Positions 12,541 through 24,328 of a stretch of DNA of 64,000 nucleotides are shown here, piece by piece. A program made the position numbers and the translations under genes. The notes under the pieces were generated by a model. It saw only the letters and a program-made list of their open reading frames with translations. It ran no database searches and was not told the origin of the DNA. Positions within the stretch are counted from its first letter, which is position 1. Every line of letters starts with the position of its first letter. This DNA comes from Liolophura sinensis (taxonomy: Eukaryota; Mollusca; Polyplacophora; Chitonida; Chitonidae), in contig NC_088300.1 of the NCBI RefSeq assembly GCF_032854445.1, positions 71,400,984-71,464,983 of the forward strand, written 5' to 3'.

Positions 12541-13720
12541 TGACAGTGACAGTCCTGCATCAGAAGTTTTAAAATTTATCACAATTTGTCTGCATTTCAT
12601 TAGGAGCTACTTGTTACTCTCTGGATGAAGTTTTCCATAATGAATACCTCCAGCGTACCTGTACATGTATGTTAGCATACAAGAGCTTTCACCTATGTAT
12701 ATTCTTCACCCTGTAACAAGAAATAGAAGACTGGACAAGTTCGTGTGCAATGACGTGCGAGTTGAAACCAATCTTTGACATGGAATTTATAGATTCCCCC
12801 ACTATTTTTGTTTATTAGGCCTTTGTTGGAGAATGCTTAAAGGACAAGACGGCACCTGGCTAAAACATACTTCAGTCATAAGTGGGATATTCAAGCTTTC
12901 TAAAAAGTGTCATACTTTATTATTTTAATGAGACGGCTTAAGCTGTGACGTAGCCTTTACCCATTCATTCCATGAAGCGACATATGATAACACAGAACCA
13001 CTGCATAAGACATTTTGAGCTAGTTTACAGCGATTAAGTTACGAGTAGCTGAGGGGCCATTTCACAGACTGTTAATTGTGGGACAGCTCTGTGTCATTTA
13101 CGGACCACCAGGGACGTAACATCAATTGATTTACAGGCCATGTAATATTCAGCAAGGGTAGGCCTCCCCCATCACAAATTATTTCATACAGTAGCATACC
13201 GCCTCTCCCCAAATATACTTTTTGTCGTTCATTTTAGCGCTTAGTCAGCAGTTTGTAAATATCAGATATCAGCGTCAGTGAAAAGTTCACTAGGGATACA
13301 GAAGGTTTATGGGAACGAGAAGACGGCATCTCACCGGACAAAACTTCAACTTATTTAAATCTTACCACAGAATCTTTTTCTCTGAATTTATTACAACTGA
13401 AGAACATAAATTTTCTCCTTCGTTTTTGTCACATACAAGAGATGTTTTTTATCTTTTATAAAATCCAGTAAAATTATTGAAATTCCATGTTCAAGATGAT
13501 GTGCTTTCTCTCATGTCCGTGGTAACTAGCTCAGCACTGCTTTCGTCTTAGAAGCGACCACTACAAAGTTGAAGCGTAAAATTCAGAGACAGTCGAATTT
13601 CTAGGTCAGCTTCAGTGGTGCTTAGATTTACTTCCATTTGTTTCAGAATTGAGCATGAACCCAGTTGTACAACTCCTCATTTGTAATTTTGAAACATAGG
13701 GGTCAAAATCACTAGCGCAA

Positions 13721-13735
13721 CCCCCCCCCCCCCCC
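13721..13735. repeat. C15 homopolymer
   Basis: Fifteen consecutive C. The length may vary between individuals or reflect sequencing uncertainty. Confidence 0.95.
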
Positions 13736-14221
13736 AGAGGCTACAACCTGAACCAGTATACCCACGGCCTTGCATCTGCAGCTAGGCTATTTAAACAGAG
13801 TTTCTTGTAAATGATATACATGTAGTAGGCCTACTGTATCAACAGTTTAAGTAGTGGAAGAAATATTCTTCCGGTATGTCCAATTTTCGAGAAAAGTATA
13901 TTATCAATCGGGTCTTGATTGCCAAAGTCCACAAATTTTATCTGCCACAATCTACTGCTTAGACTATGGCATCAGAAATACCTTAGACGTTAGAGGGCTG
14001 GTGTAAACATTACGTCACCTTGCCCTTGATAATGGAAGTGTGCTGAAGCTGAGTCAAGACAAAGTTTCACTAAACACTTATTGGGTTGAAAAAAATCTAA
14101 AAAAAAAAAAATATTTAATGCCGGTTTAAGATACTTTGAATGGTAGACTTACAATGTGCAATAGTTAGGTGCTGTTTTTCCCGTCAATTAACTTCATCAG
14201 CATTTTATTAAAGGTTAGTAG

Positions 14222-14551
14222 ACCAGCCCAGATGGCTCAGTTTGTAAAGCGTCCACTTCAGGGGCGGTAAGTCCAGGGTCAATCCTGGGTTGGGTCACAC
14301 CTAAGATCTTAAAAGAGGAAGTTGTAGCTTCATCGCTTGGCGTTCGGCATTAAGGGGATAGTGCAATGACTGGTTGACCCGTATCATTATAATGGCTCGG
14401 GCGGGGCGGCTTACTTGCCTTCAGTTTCCTGCATCAAGGAGGCATATTACATGTATATGCACTCTAAGCTCTCCTTTGTCGTCATATGATTGAAAACTTA
14501 AGTACCCTGTTACACCCTGTTATGTTAGACCCTGAGCACGCACTCACTCAG
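14222..14551 (+). mobile_element. tRNA-derived SINE, second family
   Basis: The head AGATGGCTCAGTTTGTAAAG resembles a tRNA 5' end with an A box, and GGGTCAATCCTGG resembles a B box, spaced as in tRNA genes. The body continues with GCTTGGCGTTCGGCATTAAG and a GC-rich block. The flanks carry similar 13-base words (TAAAGGTTRGTRG) at about 14209-14221 and 14552-14564, a probable target-site duplication with two mismatches. It is not a functional tRNA gene because the acceptor and anticodon stems do not pair convincingly. This family is unlike the other SINEs in the window. Confidence 0.6.
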
Positions 14552-15979
14552 TAAAGGTTGGTGGCCTATGCTGGGTTTCTTTCACGTGTAAAACTGACCC
14601 CCATGCAGTGTAGAAGTGAATGGTAACTGTATGGTGTTGAACAGCCACATTTTAGTCATTAGTAGAGCTTGATCTGTGTGTGTTGCAGTACAGTCAGTAG
14701 CGTTAATTTTTATTTTATAACACTGTTAATATTATTTTGGGGGAGAGGGGGCTGTTAATGTTAAAGAGCGATTTTTAAATCTGTCCGTGAAGCCCCTGAT
14801 CAGTACTGTATTATTGTGATAAACATGATGTGAAATTGCATTGGTAAGCTGTGCGAAGCTGTAAAGTATCTTCTACTGGATAAAGCTGCTTAATCAAAGT
14901 TGGCAGCTGTTTAGAGTGCTGATAGCTGTTAAAACTCTAATTAATAACTCTAGTTAATTTACGGCTTGGTTTTGATGAAGTTAAGTGTTTTTGTTTGTAT
15001 TCGCCGGCATGATTTTTTCTACCCAGTATGCTGACTGCCATTTTAATTGGGATGTGGAGATCTTTGTCAGGTATAAAATACCACAAACTTACAAAGTGGT
15101 ATTGAAAAATTCTTTCTTTTTTTATTGGTGAAGTCTGATATATATAGGTTCTACTTGTTATTCTTGGTTATAATACCTTAAATGTTACAAAATAGCAGTC
15201 CTTTATTGTGTTGATTGTTAACAGATTAACCTGTAGTTTTAAGGTTTATGTACATATACTTCGTATACATTTATCTATTGAATTATATGTAACGTATACT
15301 TTTAGATATCAGATGCACATACTTTTCTCTGTTAGATTATTGAAGTTGTCTTTAAACTACTGTCACCTTCAGGTTTGAAAAGATGACATGGTTTATTTAT
15401 TTGTTAAGCAATTTTAACAATCTTTTCACAAATATTTGCAAGTTGTTTACTCTTGGTCGTGTATATGGACAGAAATGCAGTGTTGTCGTGCAAAACAGCA
15501 TAGGGTAGTGAACTGAACCTGGAGACATGGCTGAATCATGTACTCTTTACCGGACACAGCAACAGACTTGCTTGTGTTAATACATGCACATATATGCATG
15601 TAGTGAGATACATTTCATGCTTTAAATTTACGCAGAAATAAAACAGGATGTGAACCTGACTTGTATAAAGCATGTGCTTGAAAATATCCTCTTGATTATT
15701 CTAGCTGTTAAATACCTCATTGAACATGTTTTGTCAAACATATATTCAGTGACAGTGATTAAGCCATCTAAGTCTGAAACCTCAGCTGCTCTTTTCTACG
15801 TATACATTGGGAATGTTAAAAAGCACACATTGTTGATCCAAAGGCTAGAAAGCTATTCTATGACACATGTTACAAATGAAAAATTTGGTTTGTGGAGTTT
15901 GACCTTGGATGCCAAGAAAAAAACACTTCCTGTTTTATTTGCCTTAGCCGTGATATGATGTACTTTAAGTATCCTAATT

Positions 15980-16239
15980 TAGGGGCCTCCGTGGCTCAGT
16001 TGGTTAGTGTACTAGCGCAGCGTAATGACCCAGAAGTCTCTCACCAATGAGGTCGCTGTGAGTTCAAGTCCAGCTCATGCTGGCTTCCTCTCCGGGAAGG
16101 TCTGCCAGCAACCTGCAGATGGTCATGTGTTTCCCCCGGGCTCTGCCCAGTTTCCTCCCACCATAATGCTGGCCGCCGCCGTATAAGTCAAATATTCTTG
16201 AGTACGGCGTAACAAAAAAATCAGATAAATAAATAAACT
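15980..16239 (+). mobile_element. SINE family A, near full length, with 12-bp TSD
   Basis: The element starts GGGGCCTCCGTGGCTCAGTT, a tRNA-like head with an A box and a B box (GAGTTCAAGTCC). It continues through CCTCCCACCATAATGCTGG and ends GAGTACGGCGTAA with an AATAAATAAA tail. It is flanked by perfect AGTATCCTAATT direct repeats at 15968-15979 and 16240-16251, proving insertion by target-primed copying. The core resembles the broadly distributed MetaSINE/molluscan SINE group, by recollection only. Confidence 0.92.
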
Positions 16240-16251
16240 AGTATCCTAATT

Positions 16252-16449
16252 CCACCTGTCCGAACACCTCTGACGCCAATATTTTGAAACATTGAGACCA
16301 TCATGGGGTGGAGAGAAATAATATGTGCAGTTTTATGAAGCATGCCTCTTCAATGACGCAATTCTCATTTTTAGTGTCATTTTCATAATATTTATATACG
16401 TAAATTCCACTAGAAAAAGCGCTTTAGTGGTTGAAAAGTTTTACACTAA
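16252..16449 (+). mobile_element. MITE-like element, family 2, copy 2
   Basis: It aligns by eye with 9555-9792: ATTTTGAAACATTGAGACC, GGTGGAGAGAAATAATATG, then TAAATTCCACTAGAAAAAGC and a terminal GTTGAAAAGTTTTACACTAA. Its left end is interrupted or lost at the SINE insertion at 15980-16239, and the second SINE inserted at its right end. Confidence 0.55.
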
Positions 16450-16459
16450 GTGCATTAAC

Positions 16460-16717
16460 GTCGGTTAGCGCGCTAGCGCAGCGTAATGACCCAGGAGCCT
16501 CTCACCAATGCGGTCGCTGTGAGTTCAAGTCCAGCTCATGCTGGCTTCCTCTCCGGCCGTAAGTGGGAAGGTTTGCCAGCAACCTGCGGATGGTCGTGGG
16601 TTTCCCCCGGGCTGTGCCCGGTTTCCACCCACCATAATGCTGGCCGCCGTTGTATAAGTGAAATATTCTTGAGTACGGCGTAAAACACCAATCAAAAAAA
16701 AAAAAAAAAAAAAAAAA
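16460..16717 (+). mobile_element. SINE family A, 5'-truncated, with 11-bp TSD and poly-A
   Basis: It lacks the first bases of the tRNA-like head and begins in GGTTAGCGCGCTAGCGCAGC. The rest is close to the family consensus and ends in a pure A run of about 24. Perfect AGTGCATTAAC direct repeats flank it at 16449-16459 and 16718-16728. Intact TSDs, a long A run and low divergence mark a young insertion. Confidence 0.92.
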
Positions 16718-17405
16718 AGTGCATTAACATCATCCTTAGCACTTTAATTACCTAAAATTACAAAACTGACTGTCATTGCGCAGTTTCTATTATCATTCAG
16801 CTCATGTAGTCAGATTCATCGGGCATATTTGATAATCGGACCTTGTGAATGCTGCTGTACAAGCGTTTGTAGAATAGGAAAGATATGTATTCTCTTTTCC
16901 TCAACATCTTTACATGGACTTGTCTGTGGTCTGCATGATACCCTATTTCTCCAGCCTTTTCACCTGTTCATTGTCATCTTTGAATACAGTCTATAAACCT
17001 TAATTGTTTGATTATGACGATAGTGTGTGCGGTATCTTGGTTAGTCTGTCAGCAGTGGTCATGTTTTCACAGAAAGTATTTTTTTTTTGTCGGTGTGGGC
17101 AAAGAAATGCTCAAAATACAATTAAATCAACACCAGTTGAACATGCGGAAAGGTTGGAGAAATATTTTTTCATGTATACATGTGTGGTAAAAACTGAAGT
17201 TGTTGGGGCGCGTATATACACTGTATGTACTAGCTGATAAACTTTATGCTTTTATCTTGATGATATCATTGATCAACTAGTAACATGGCAGTGAGCTATG
17301 GTTAAATCTTAACACAATTACACGTACATGGTGATTATCTAGAATTTGTTCGGTGTATTTTCACTATCAAGCATTAGTCTCTTTCTGTATATATACATGT
17401 ACGTA

Positions 17406-17425
17406 CATATATATATATATATATA
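17406..17425. repeat. (AT)n microsatellite
   Basis: A twenty-base AT run following TACATGTACGTACAT. Confidence 0.9.
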
Positions 17426-17719
17426 CATATGGCTATAATATTTGTGACTTTCTACCCAAACAGCTTACCCGTTGTACTTCTCTAGTACAGTGACAGCCAG
17501 GGCTTTTGTGAGGCTGACGTTATCTGGTTCATATCATATACGGACTCTTGATGTCTCAATTTAATTAGATTAACAGGTTTATTAACGAATGTCCCCAGGT
17601 GAATAATGATAAACTGATAGTGTGTGAACTAACCTCATGGTCTGAGGATAAGAGCTTAATTGCTGATAGATAATTTCTTAACATTTCAATCCATTTCCTT
17701 AAGATCTGTTTGTTTCCTT

Positions 17720-18113
17720 TATTTTATTTTTAAAGCTTTATTCACCAGTTTGACAGATTTTGCACTTTTTTACCCACCAGGCAGATGAGTGCTTGTAATT
17801 AGCATATCACATTCTGTTTCCAGCCATCCAATATGGATTACTGGTGCATCTGAATGAGAAAGATCATATAAACAAAGTCTGGTCTTGTTTACTCTTAATG
17901 TAGAGCTGTATATGTAGATTTTGTTTATTTTTAAGCTGTATTCGCTGGTCTTACAGCTACATGTAAGTGATGCTCGTTTTCCTTGCCAGGCAGATGGGTG
18001 CTTATAATTAGCACAATCAACTTCTAGGCCTCCAATATGGAGTGTTATTTATTGCACCTGAATGAGAGCTAAAGGTCATGAAAACGCCCATTCTTACAGT
18101 AAATGTAGGTGTA
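17720..18113. repeat. Diverged 200-bp direct duplication
   Basis: Two successive blocks share, in the same order, TTTATTTTTAARGCTKTATT, CCAGGCAGATGRGTGCTT, AATTAGCA, CCAATATGGA and GCAYCTGAATGAGA. The copies start near 17720 and 17921 and have diverged, so the duplication is old. No coding content. Confidence 0.75.
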
Positions 18114-18423
18114 TTTAATATTGTACTTTGATCTGTGGAATAAACAAGCACTTAACCTATAGAACATGTAGCATGTTGACCTCTCTGTTTAGCCTGAAAC
18201 TACTGAATTTTAACTGTTGTGTAATACTCAGCAGAAATTCTAATTACCATCATGACCTATTTTACAAAACAAGTGATTTGTTTAATGTGATTGGTGTTTT
18301 TACACCAGACTCAAGAGTATTTCACTTCAAAACAAGTGTAAACATTATCAATATCGTATGTATTGTTTATCGCAGGCATACAAGGTAGCTTAATACACTG
18401 CATAGACTCATTTCTATCATAAG

Positions 18424-18625
18424 CGTGCTACCTCTGCACAATGGCCTAGCAGGCTCTCACCCGTTTAGTGGCTGTGAGTTCAAGCCTTGCTCACGCTGGC
18501 TTCCTCTGGTGGTACATGGAGGTGTGGCAGCATGGGTGACCCCTGTTTCCTCCCAGTATAATTAAAGGAGGTAGCTGTGGTGAAATATTCTTTAGCTTTT
18601 ACAACGATCATCAAATAAATAAATA
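18424..18625 (+). mobile_element. SINE family A, diverged copy
   Basis: It retains GGCTGTGAGTTCAAGCC (B box region), GCTGGCTTCCTCT, GTGAAATATTCTT and an AATAAATAAA tail. The middle is rearranged. No clear flanking duplication. Confidence 0.7.
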
Positions 18626-19073
18626 CATCTATATATTGTACAGTACGCACATGCATCAAGCATGAATGGAGAGTTACAAAGTGTTTTTTGCCCAATCATT
18701 TTTGTAACTGAGTAATTTTTGTCAAGATCAAGGCTGGAATGTAAATCTGTCTTGGAATCAACAGTGACCTACTACAACAACAGTAAAGTAATCTTAAGAG
18801 ACCTAGAATGGCAACCTTTTTCTGTTTTATTTTCCTTAACCTTGATATAATTTTGCAGCTTTCAATAAATGCATCAACTTCAACAGTTTAAGCTTGACTG
18901 TCCAGTTGCCTTCACTTTATCTTTTTTTTTTCTTTCACATGCACACTTCACATATACATGAATCAAAGACTCAGCTGTTACAATTTGATGAGTACCAACA
19001 TGTTGTAATTTGAGGGCCAGATACCATTATTTTCATGCATCTCTAGTATATCTTTTAATATAGTTATTAAATT

Positions 19074-19459
19074 AGAAAATAGAAGATAATAGTGCAATAT
19101 CAGATTTAATGGACAAAGAAAATAGATGATAACAGTGCAGTATCAGATTTAATGTACATAGAAAAAATAGATGATAATAGTGCAATATCAGATTTAATGT
19201 ACATAGAAAATAGATAACGGTGCAATATCAGATATAATGTACACAGAAAATAGATGATAATAGTGTCATATCAGATTTAATGCACATAGAAAATAGATGA
19301 TAACGGTGCATTTTCAGATTTAATGGACAAAGAAAATAGATGGTAACAGTGTAGTATCAGATTTAATGTACATAGAAAATAGATGATAATAGTGTCATAT
19401 CAGATTTAATGTACATAGAAAATAGATGATAACAGTGCAATATCAGATTTAATGTACAT
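19074..19459. repeat. 43-bp minisatellite, about nine copies
   Basis: The unit contains AGAAAATAGATGATAA, AGTGCAATATCAGATTTAAT and GTACAT. One copy lacks a few bases near 19205. AT-rich and non-coding. Confidence 0.92.
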
Positions 19460-20356
19460 GTAGATGCTGGTGATCAGACACCGATGAATGCCAGAGATGT
19501 CCATGTTTGCTCAGTCAACAGGACATTGTAAGATCCCAATTTGGGATATTTTCTCAACCCATTTCCATTGTGTGCAAACAGCTGACCTCTAACCTTGCCA
19601 GAATGTGGTTACTAACAGATTTGAGGCATTTCTTACCTTTGGATCATGCCTTCTGAACATCTTCTTCTGTTCAGTTGAGGTCGCAAGGATTTCCTAAAAA
19701 TCAAAACGTGCCATTCACAATAAGCAGTTGCTTTAGGTCTGTTTGATAGAGCAGAGGGCACTGTGTTCTCTGACTGGCTAAGTTCTCACACTCAAGCTAG
19801 AAAAAATAATGTCAAACATGGTCTTAGACAAATTAGTATCTATGGTATGGTCTTTTTGTGGAGGGTTTTCAATGCTTTGTTGAGAAATGACTGTGCATGG
19901 TGTGTTTTGTGGAAAAAACCACAGTAAGGTCATAGCTTTGGCTGTTGCACCCATATGAAAATACAAAGTTTCTTTAGACCATGTTGAGACATGCTTTTGG
20001 AGTGTTTTGCAGAGGACTTAAAAGTGAATTGTGTAGTGTGTATGCGGTTACTGGGTCTACATAATCAAATGTGTGGTAATGACGGAGAGGCCAGTCAAAC
20101 ACTCATGAATTGTGCTTCAGTGGGCTAGACACTTAGATGTACATTTACATGTGCATCTTGATTTTAAAACTGTGTTATTTATTAACCCTTAAGAATCTTT
20201 TCACGTTTTTGACTGCAGACAGATGTATCTCTGAACTATTCCAATTTCAAATCTCTCTTTAACAAACCCATGTGTTTGCAAACCAATTTGTGTAAGTTAA
20301 AACACCTTCAGTGAAAGTAGCGACGCATAATAATGCAAAATCGCATTATCGCAGGG

Positions 20357-20388
20357 TTTTTTTTTTTTTTTTTTGTTTTTTTTTTTGA
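20357..20388. repeat. Interrupted poly-T tract
   Basis: About 32 bases of T with one G. It may be the A-tail of a decayed retroposon in the opposite orientation, but no SINE body is recognisable beside it. Confidence 0.85.
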
Positions 20389-21115
20389 CATGTCCATTAT
20401 GCTGAACAAAAAGGATCTCAGGTGGATCAAGAATGCTGTTGTACATGCCAGTGTTCTTGACACCTTTACATTATTCCAATGACCTACTTGAAGGGACGTC
20501 ATCTGTGAGGCTGCCAGCACCCTGGTGGTTTATTGTGGCAATTCGGTTGCCCTAGTATCTGCTATTCTTCATGTCTTTTGGGGTATTTCATCTTTTCATC
20601 TGTTGATGTCATCTTAGTATCAGAGCTTGCTCAAGATACAAAGACTGAAGTGTAGTCAACCTCATATATTTGTCATGACCTATTTTGATAAATACCTAAA
20701 CATAATGTGAAAATATGAAGTAACTCTTACACTAATTGTAGGTATAGATATAGATATATGAAAATATATTATGGATTATACAGTAAAAGACCCACAATCC
20801 TATGTTCTTCTGTAAGCATTGTGAATAATGAAGTTATTTATGTGGGCATCACAATGAGACATCCTGACATGCCTGATGCACATTGTGACAAAGGCCCCAA
20901 ATCTCATGTGGATTCCTCAGAGTGAAGTTTATTATAGAAATTGATAGTGGTTTCTTTGAAGTAGAAAGGTGATGCTCAAGCTTTTCATAATTTGATACAG
21001 GTGAGCAATTTTGTTTAATAGGATCTGGTTATTCATATTAAACTTATGGTCAAAACAGATTAAATCTTCTCCTGGTATACACTGGTTTTTATTGGTGTGT
21101 TTTTATCTTCATCAG

Positions 21116-21163
21116 CTATGATGCATACCGAAGAAACGATGACAGGAGAGAAGAATACTTCAA
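21116..21163 (+). CDS. EPS8: EPS8 coding exon 2 (residues 27-41 plus split codons)
   Basis: After a TTCATCAG acceptor the exon reads YDAYRRNDDRREEYF and closes on AA before GTGAGT. The phase needs one base from the left (Ser26) and gives two bases to the right (Asn42), matching both neighbours. The micro-exon encodes a charged, Tyr-containing, disordered N-terminal segment ahead of the PTB domain. Its short length and low family similarity make it less certain than later exons, but frame and splice sites agree fully. Confidence 0.85.
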
Positions 21164-21435
21164 GTGAGTTACGTCCCTTTAATACACATCATATCCGGTT
21201 TCTTTTAAGTAAACCTGGTGAAGGTCTATATTTCACCCAAACATTTTGAAGCCATCACATTCTTATTGTAACAGGACTGTTTGTTTTTTTTTTTTTTTTT
21301 TTTAAATAAAAAAGTTTCAGTACATGATTACATGTAGTTTTGCCACCTAAAGTATGATAAATAACCTAATGTTGATGTTGTACCATACTGGTGTTACTTT
21401 TGTGGCCGAAACTTCCATTTTCCTCGTAGAATATC

Positions 21436-21654
21436 ACTCTACACATAGGAGCCAATGCGATCACTGTGAGTTTGTCTGGCTTTTGCTGGTTTCCTCTCTG
21501 GTGGTACGTAGAAAGGTCTGCCACCAAGCTGTGGATGGTTGTGCGTTTCCGTTGGGTTCTGCCAGATTTCCTCCCACCATAATGCTGGCCGCCAGTATAT
21601 ATGTGAAATCTTTTTGAGTACAGGGTAAAACAACATTCAGATAAATAAATAAAT
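21436..21654 (+). mobile_element. SINE family A, diverged copy
   Basis: It carries CCAATGCGATCACTGTGAGT, TCCCACCATAATGCTGGCCG and TTTTTGAGTACAGGGTAAAA, with an AATAAATAAA end. ORFs across it on both strands are by-products. Confidence 0.85.
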
Positions 21655-21855
21655 CCATTCAAACCTTCAATCAACTGTCTTAGGTCAGTAGATCTCTGAG
21701 AATCCGGCAAAATGTGCTTAGTAATGTACCGTAACTCAAGATGCTTGTAAGCGTTAAATCTGTTAAATCAGTCAGTATGTTAGCTTCATTTATACTGGTT
21801 AACCAGTGCCTGAATAATCTTTGTTTGAATCATCTTTGTTTTCTTTTTTTCATAG

Positions 21856-21932
21856 TGACTTGTATGCCAAGCCCCAGAGGAATGGCTATAGCTCCCAGAA
21901 CGACCGCTTTAATTGGACTGACCACGTAACAG
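21856..21932 (+). CDS. EPS8: EPS8 coding exon 3 (residues 43-67 plus split codons)
   Basis: Reads DLYAKPQRNGYSSQNDRF and then NWTDHVT between a TTTTTTTCATAG acceptor and a GTAACA donor. The left split codon is Asn42 and the right is Asp68, both completed by adjoining exons. Hydrophilic, Asn/Gln/Tyr-rich linker before the PTB domain. Confidence 0.88.
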
Positions 21933-22631
21933 GTAACAAATTAGTGCTGGTAAATAAGTCAGCTTAGAAAGAGTTATGGACAAGCACTAAGTAGCACAGA
22001 TCCTTGGGCCAGTTTAACAAAGCCGTTTTGAACTAAAGTTTGAATGTCCAAAACTTTTATCTTCTGTAGAATCAGAGGTCAAAATTTCATTGATGTAATG
22101 CATATTTACAAAGATTTTGTTGTGGATAACAGTTTTAGTCTGTTACATTTAGATGTTCTTCCTTGTTGCATGTGAAATCAAGTTCCTCTAAAAAATGGTT
22201 TAAGGAATCAAATTTAGGCCGACTAAATAACGTATGGAATGCTTGACACATACAGACAGTTCAAGTATGTTTCAAGTGGTGCTCCATATATTGTCAGAAA
22301 CTCTATATCTGCTGCCATCTAAACTTAAACTAAGACTTGGCTTTGTCATAAATTTCAAATTTTTTTCTTGGCCTTGGCAATGTTTTTGGCATAATCCCAG
22401 CAGCCAGGTTTTTTCTGTCTGTAGTAAGATTATAAATGTGACATGAGACAGCTAGCAATATATTTTCAAACTCTTGAGACAATGTTGTTCAAGTATTCAA
22501 ATTTATGATGAGGGTTGAGGTAATGTACTATGGGTCCAGTGATTGTATTATTTAAGTATGTCATTTTTTGTTATTGTCATCACTTTGATACCGGTCTGTA
22601 AGAGATCTCTCGTGAATAAGCCTAACTAGTG

Positions 22632-22836
22632 TTTCAGGGTCTCGCAGATATCTGTGAGACAGGTGGGAACTCTAGCGAACTAATGTAAATAAAAGACGTT
22701 ATTTAAAGTTGTTGCTAGATTGATTACACGTCTGCCATTGGTAACTAACATACAGTCACGTCTTTTAGCTGTGGTAGTTTGCATGAGCCCCCAGCTTTCT
22801 TGCCGATATCTACGTAAACTCACAAGACCCCTGAAA
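22632..22836. mobile_element. Possible short inverted-repeat element
   Basis: TTTCAGGGTCT near the left edge pairs with AGACCCCTGAAA at the right edge with one extra base, GATATC occurs inside both ends, and AAAGACGT/ACGTCTTT form an inner inverted pair. This could be a decayed foldback or MITE. Only one copy was seen, so support is weak. Confidence 0.3.
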
Positions 22837-24099
22837 TGCCAGTCGGGCATATACAACATACATCACTCTGACAAAACCAAAAATTATTCCTGGTAGATAT
22901 TTGCATGTATTTATGACCAGGCTAAGCTGGTTTTAGTTTGGGCTATGGAAGAAATAGGACTTGTCTACTTAAATTACATGTGCTGTTATTGAGCTGTATG
23001 CATTGTGTAACCTGTTATGTATAGGTACCAGTTTGTATTCATTGTCTAGCACTCAAGTATGATTATCCAATTGGGTTAAACAGGGCTCATCTTGGTCTGG
23101 AGCACAGTCGCCCTATAGACAGGTGTTAATTTAATCTGGAGCCAGTTGTCAGCCAGACACTGTTCCTGTTATGGCCTGCAGTCCATTTTGCCTGATCCAT
23201 TGTGCTGTTATTGATTTGCATGACCTGGTTATTAGTTTAGAATTGATCACAGCTTGCCTCTCTGACCCAGCACTATGATGCTTTGTGTTTATCTACTTAG
23301 TCATGCACATGAAATCATAGGGTAGTTCGCAATAGAGAAATGTCCCTACAATGAAGCTTGTTGGATGCATAATCACTGACACGTAATCACTCAAAGCCAC
23401 TGTGTTCTCTGGACATCTGCACCAGTAGAAACCTGTCCATTTCAGCAATACATCAGCCCTTCTTAGGGCTGAAATTTTGCATAATTTCCGTAGTCTGGTA
23501 ATGATCTTGAACCTGTTTCCTGACCATGTGTCCAGATTTCCTCTCCACCTTGATGGTTGCCATACACTGTTTCAACCTCAGTATTCAATTGAGATTTGGT
23601 AGTTTTGTCCAATTTCTCTTTTCACATGGCTGTGGCTCATACATGTCATACACCTGTTTCAAACCACCAAAAATTATCTTTTGGGATATATTTTCATAAA
23701 TAGCAAAACCTAGCCAAAATAGTTACATGTAAGTGATTATGAGTGTAGGGAGGCGCAGTCCCCAGCAAAAAGTAGCTTTGTACATTTTTGGCTGTACTTT
23801 CAAAGCTTTTGCTGCTAAGTACATGTATATACATGTTGTTATGTAGTTATTATGAGAGATGAAAACCTGATACTACATACAAAAAGCCCACCAAAAACAT
23901 TTAATTGTGTGACTGTGAGAACGTGATTTTTAATTATAAATTTAATTAAAAGCATTATTTTCAATGAAAAAATGTGAGACTCGCATCAAAAGGTGAGCAC
24001 TGATAGGTATACATGTATCCTTATATCCTAATGTTTCCTTGACACTTTCTATGCTGGTGTATATAGACATAGTCTACAGTACATATTGAAATCAAATGT

Positions 24100-24328
24100 T
24101 GGGACCTCCAGGGCTGAGTTGGTTAGTGCGCTAGCGCAGCATAATGACCCAGGAGCCTCTCACCAATACGGTCGCTGTGAGTTCCAGTCTAGCTCATGTG
24201 GGCTTACGTGGGAAGGTCTTTCAGCAACCTGCGGATGGTTTTGGGTTTTCCCACGCTCTGCCTGCTTTCTTCCCGCCATAAGTGAAATATTCTTGTATGC
24301 CGCAAAATGCCAGTCTAATAAATAAATC
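24100..24328 (+). mobile_element. SINE family A with tRNA-like head and 11-bp TSD
   Basis: Starts GGGACCTCCAGGGCTGAGTT after AAATCAAATGT at 24089-24099; the same 11 bases recur at 24329-24339 after the AATAAA tail. It contains GCGCTAGCGCAGCATAATGA and GCGGATGGTTTTGGG. It has an internal deletion before GTGAAATATTCTTG. Confidence 0.9.

Larger units (their letters stand above)
8913..21115 (+). other. EPS8 intron 1 (12.2 kb) and its contents
   Basis: The largest intron. It holds a family 2 inverted-repeat element (9555-9792), a 26-bp triplication (12471-12540), a 15-base C run (13721-13735), a tRNA-like SINE of a second type (14222-14551), two nearly adjacent SINEs around another family 2 element (15980-16717), a 200-bp direct duplication (17720-18113), a diverged SINE (18424-18625), a 43-bp minisatellite (19074-19459) and poly-T near 20357. 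No conserved coding exon was recognised between these. ORFs of about 118 codons on the - strand (11823-12179) show no family features. Confidence 0.85.

Noticed and set aside
15983-16075. Possible tRNA genes in SINE heads
   Set aside because: A and B boxes are present but the cloverleaf stems do not form, and the sequence is continuous with a SINE body bounded by target duplications.
21366-21710. 114-codon - strand ORF and two overlapping ones
   Set aside because: They cross a family A SINE, whose GC-rich core gives open frames wherever it occurs.
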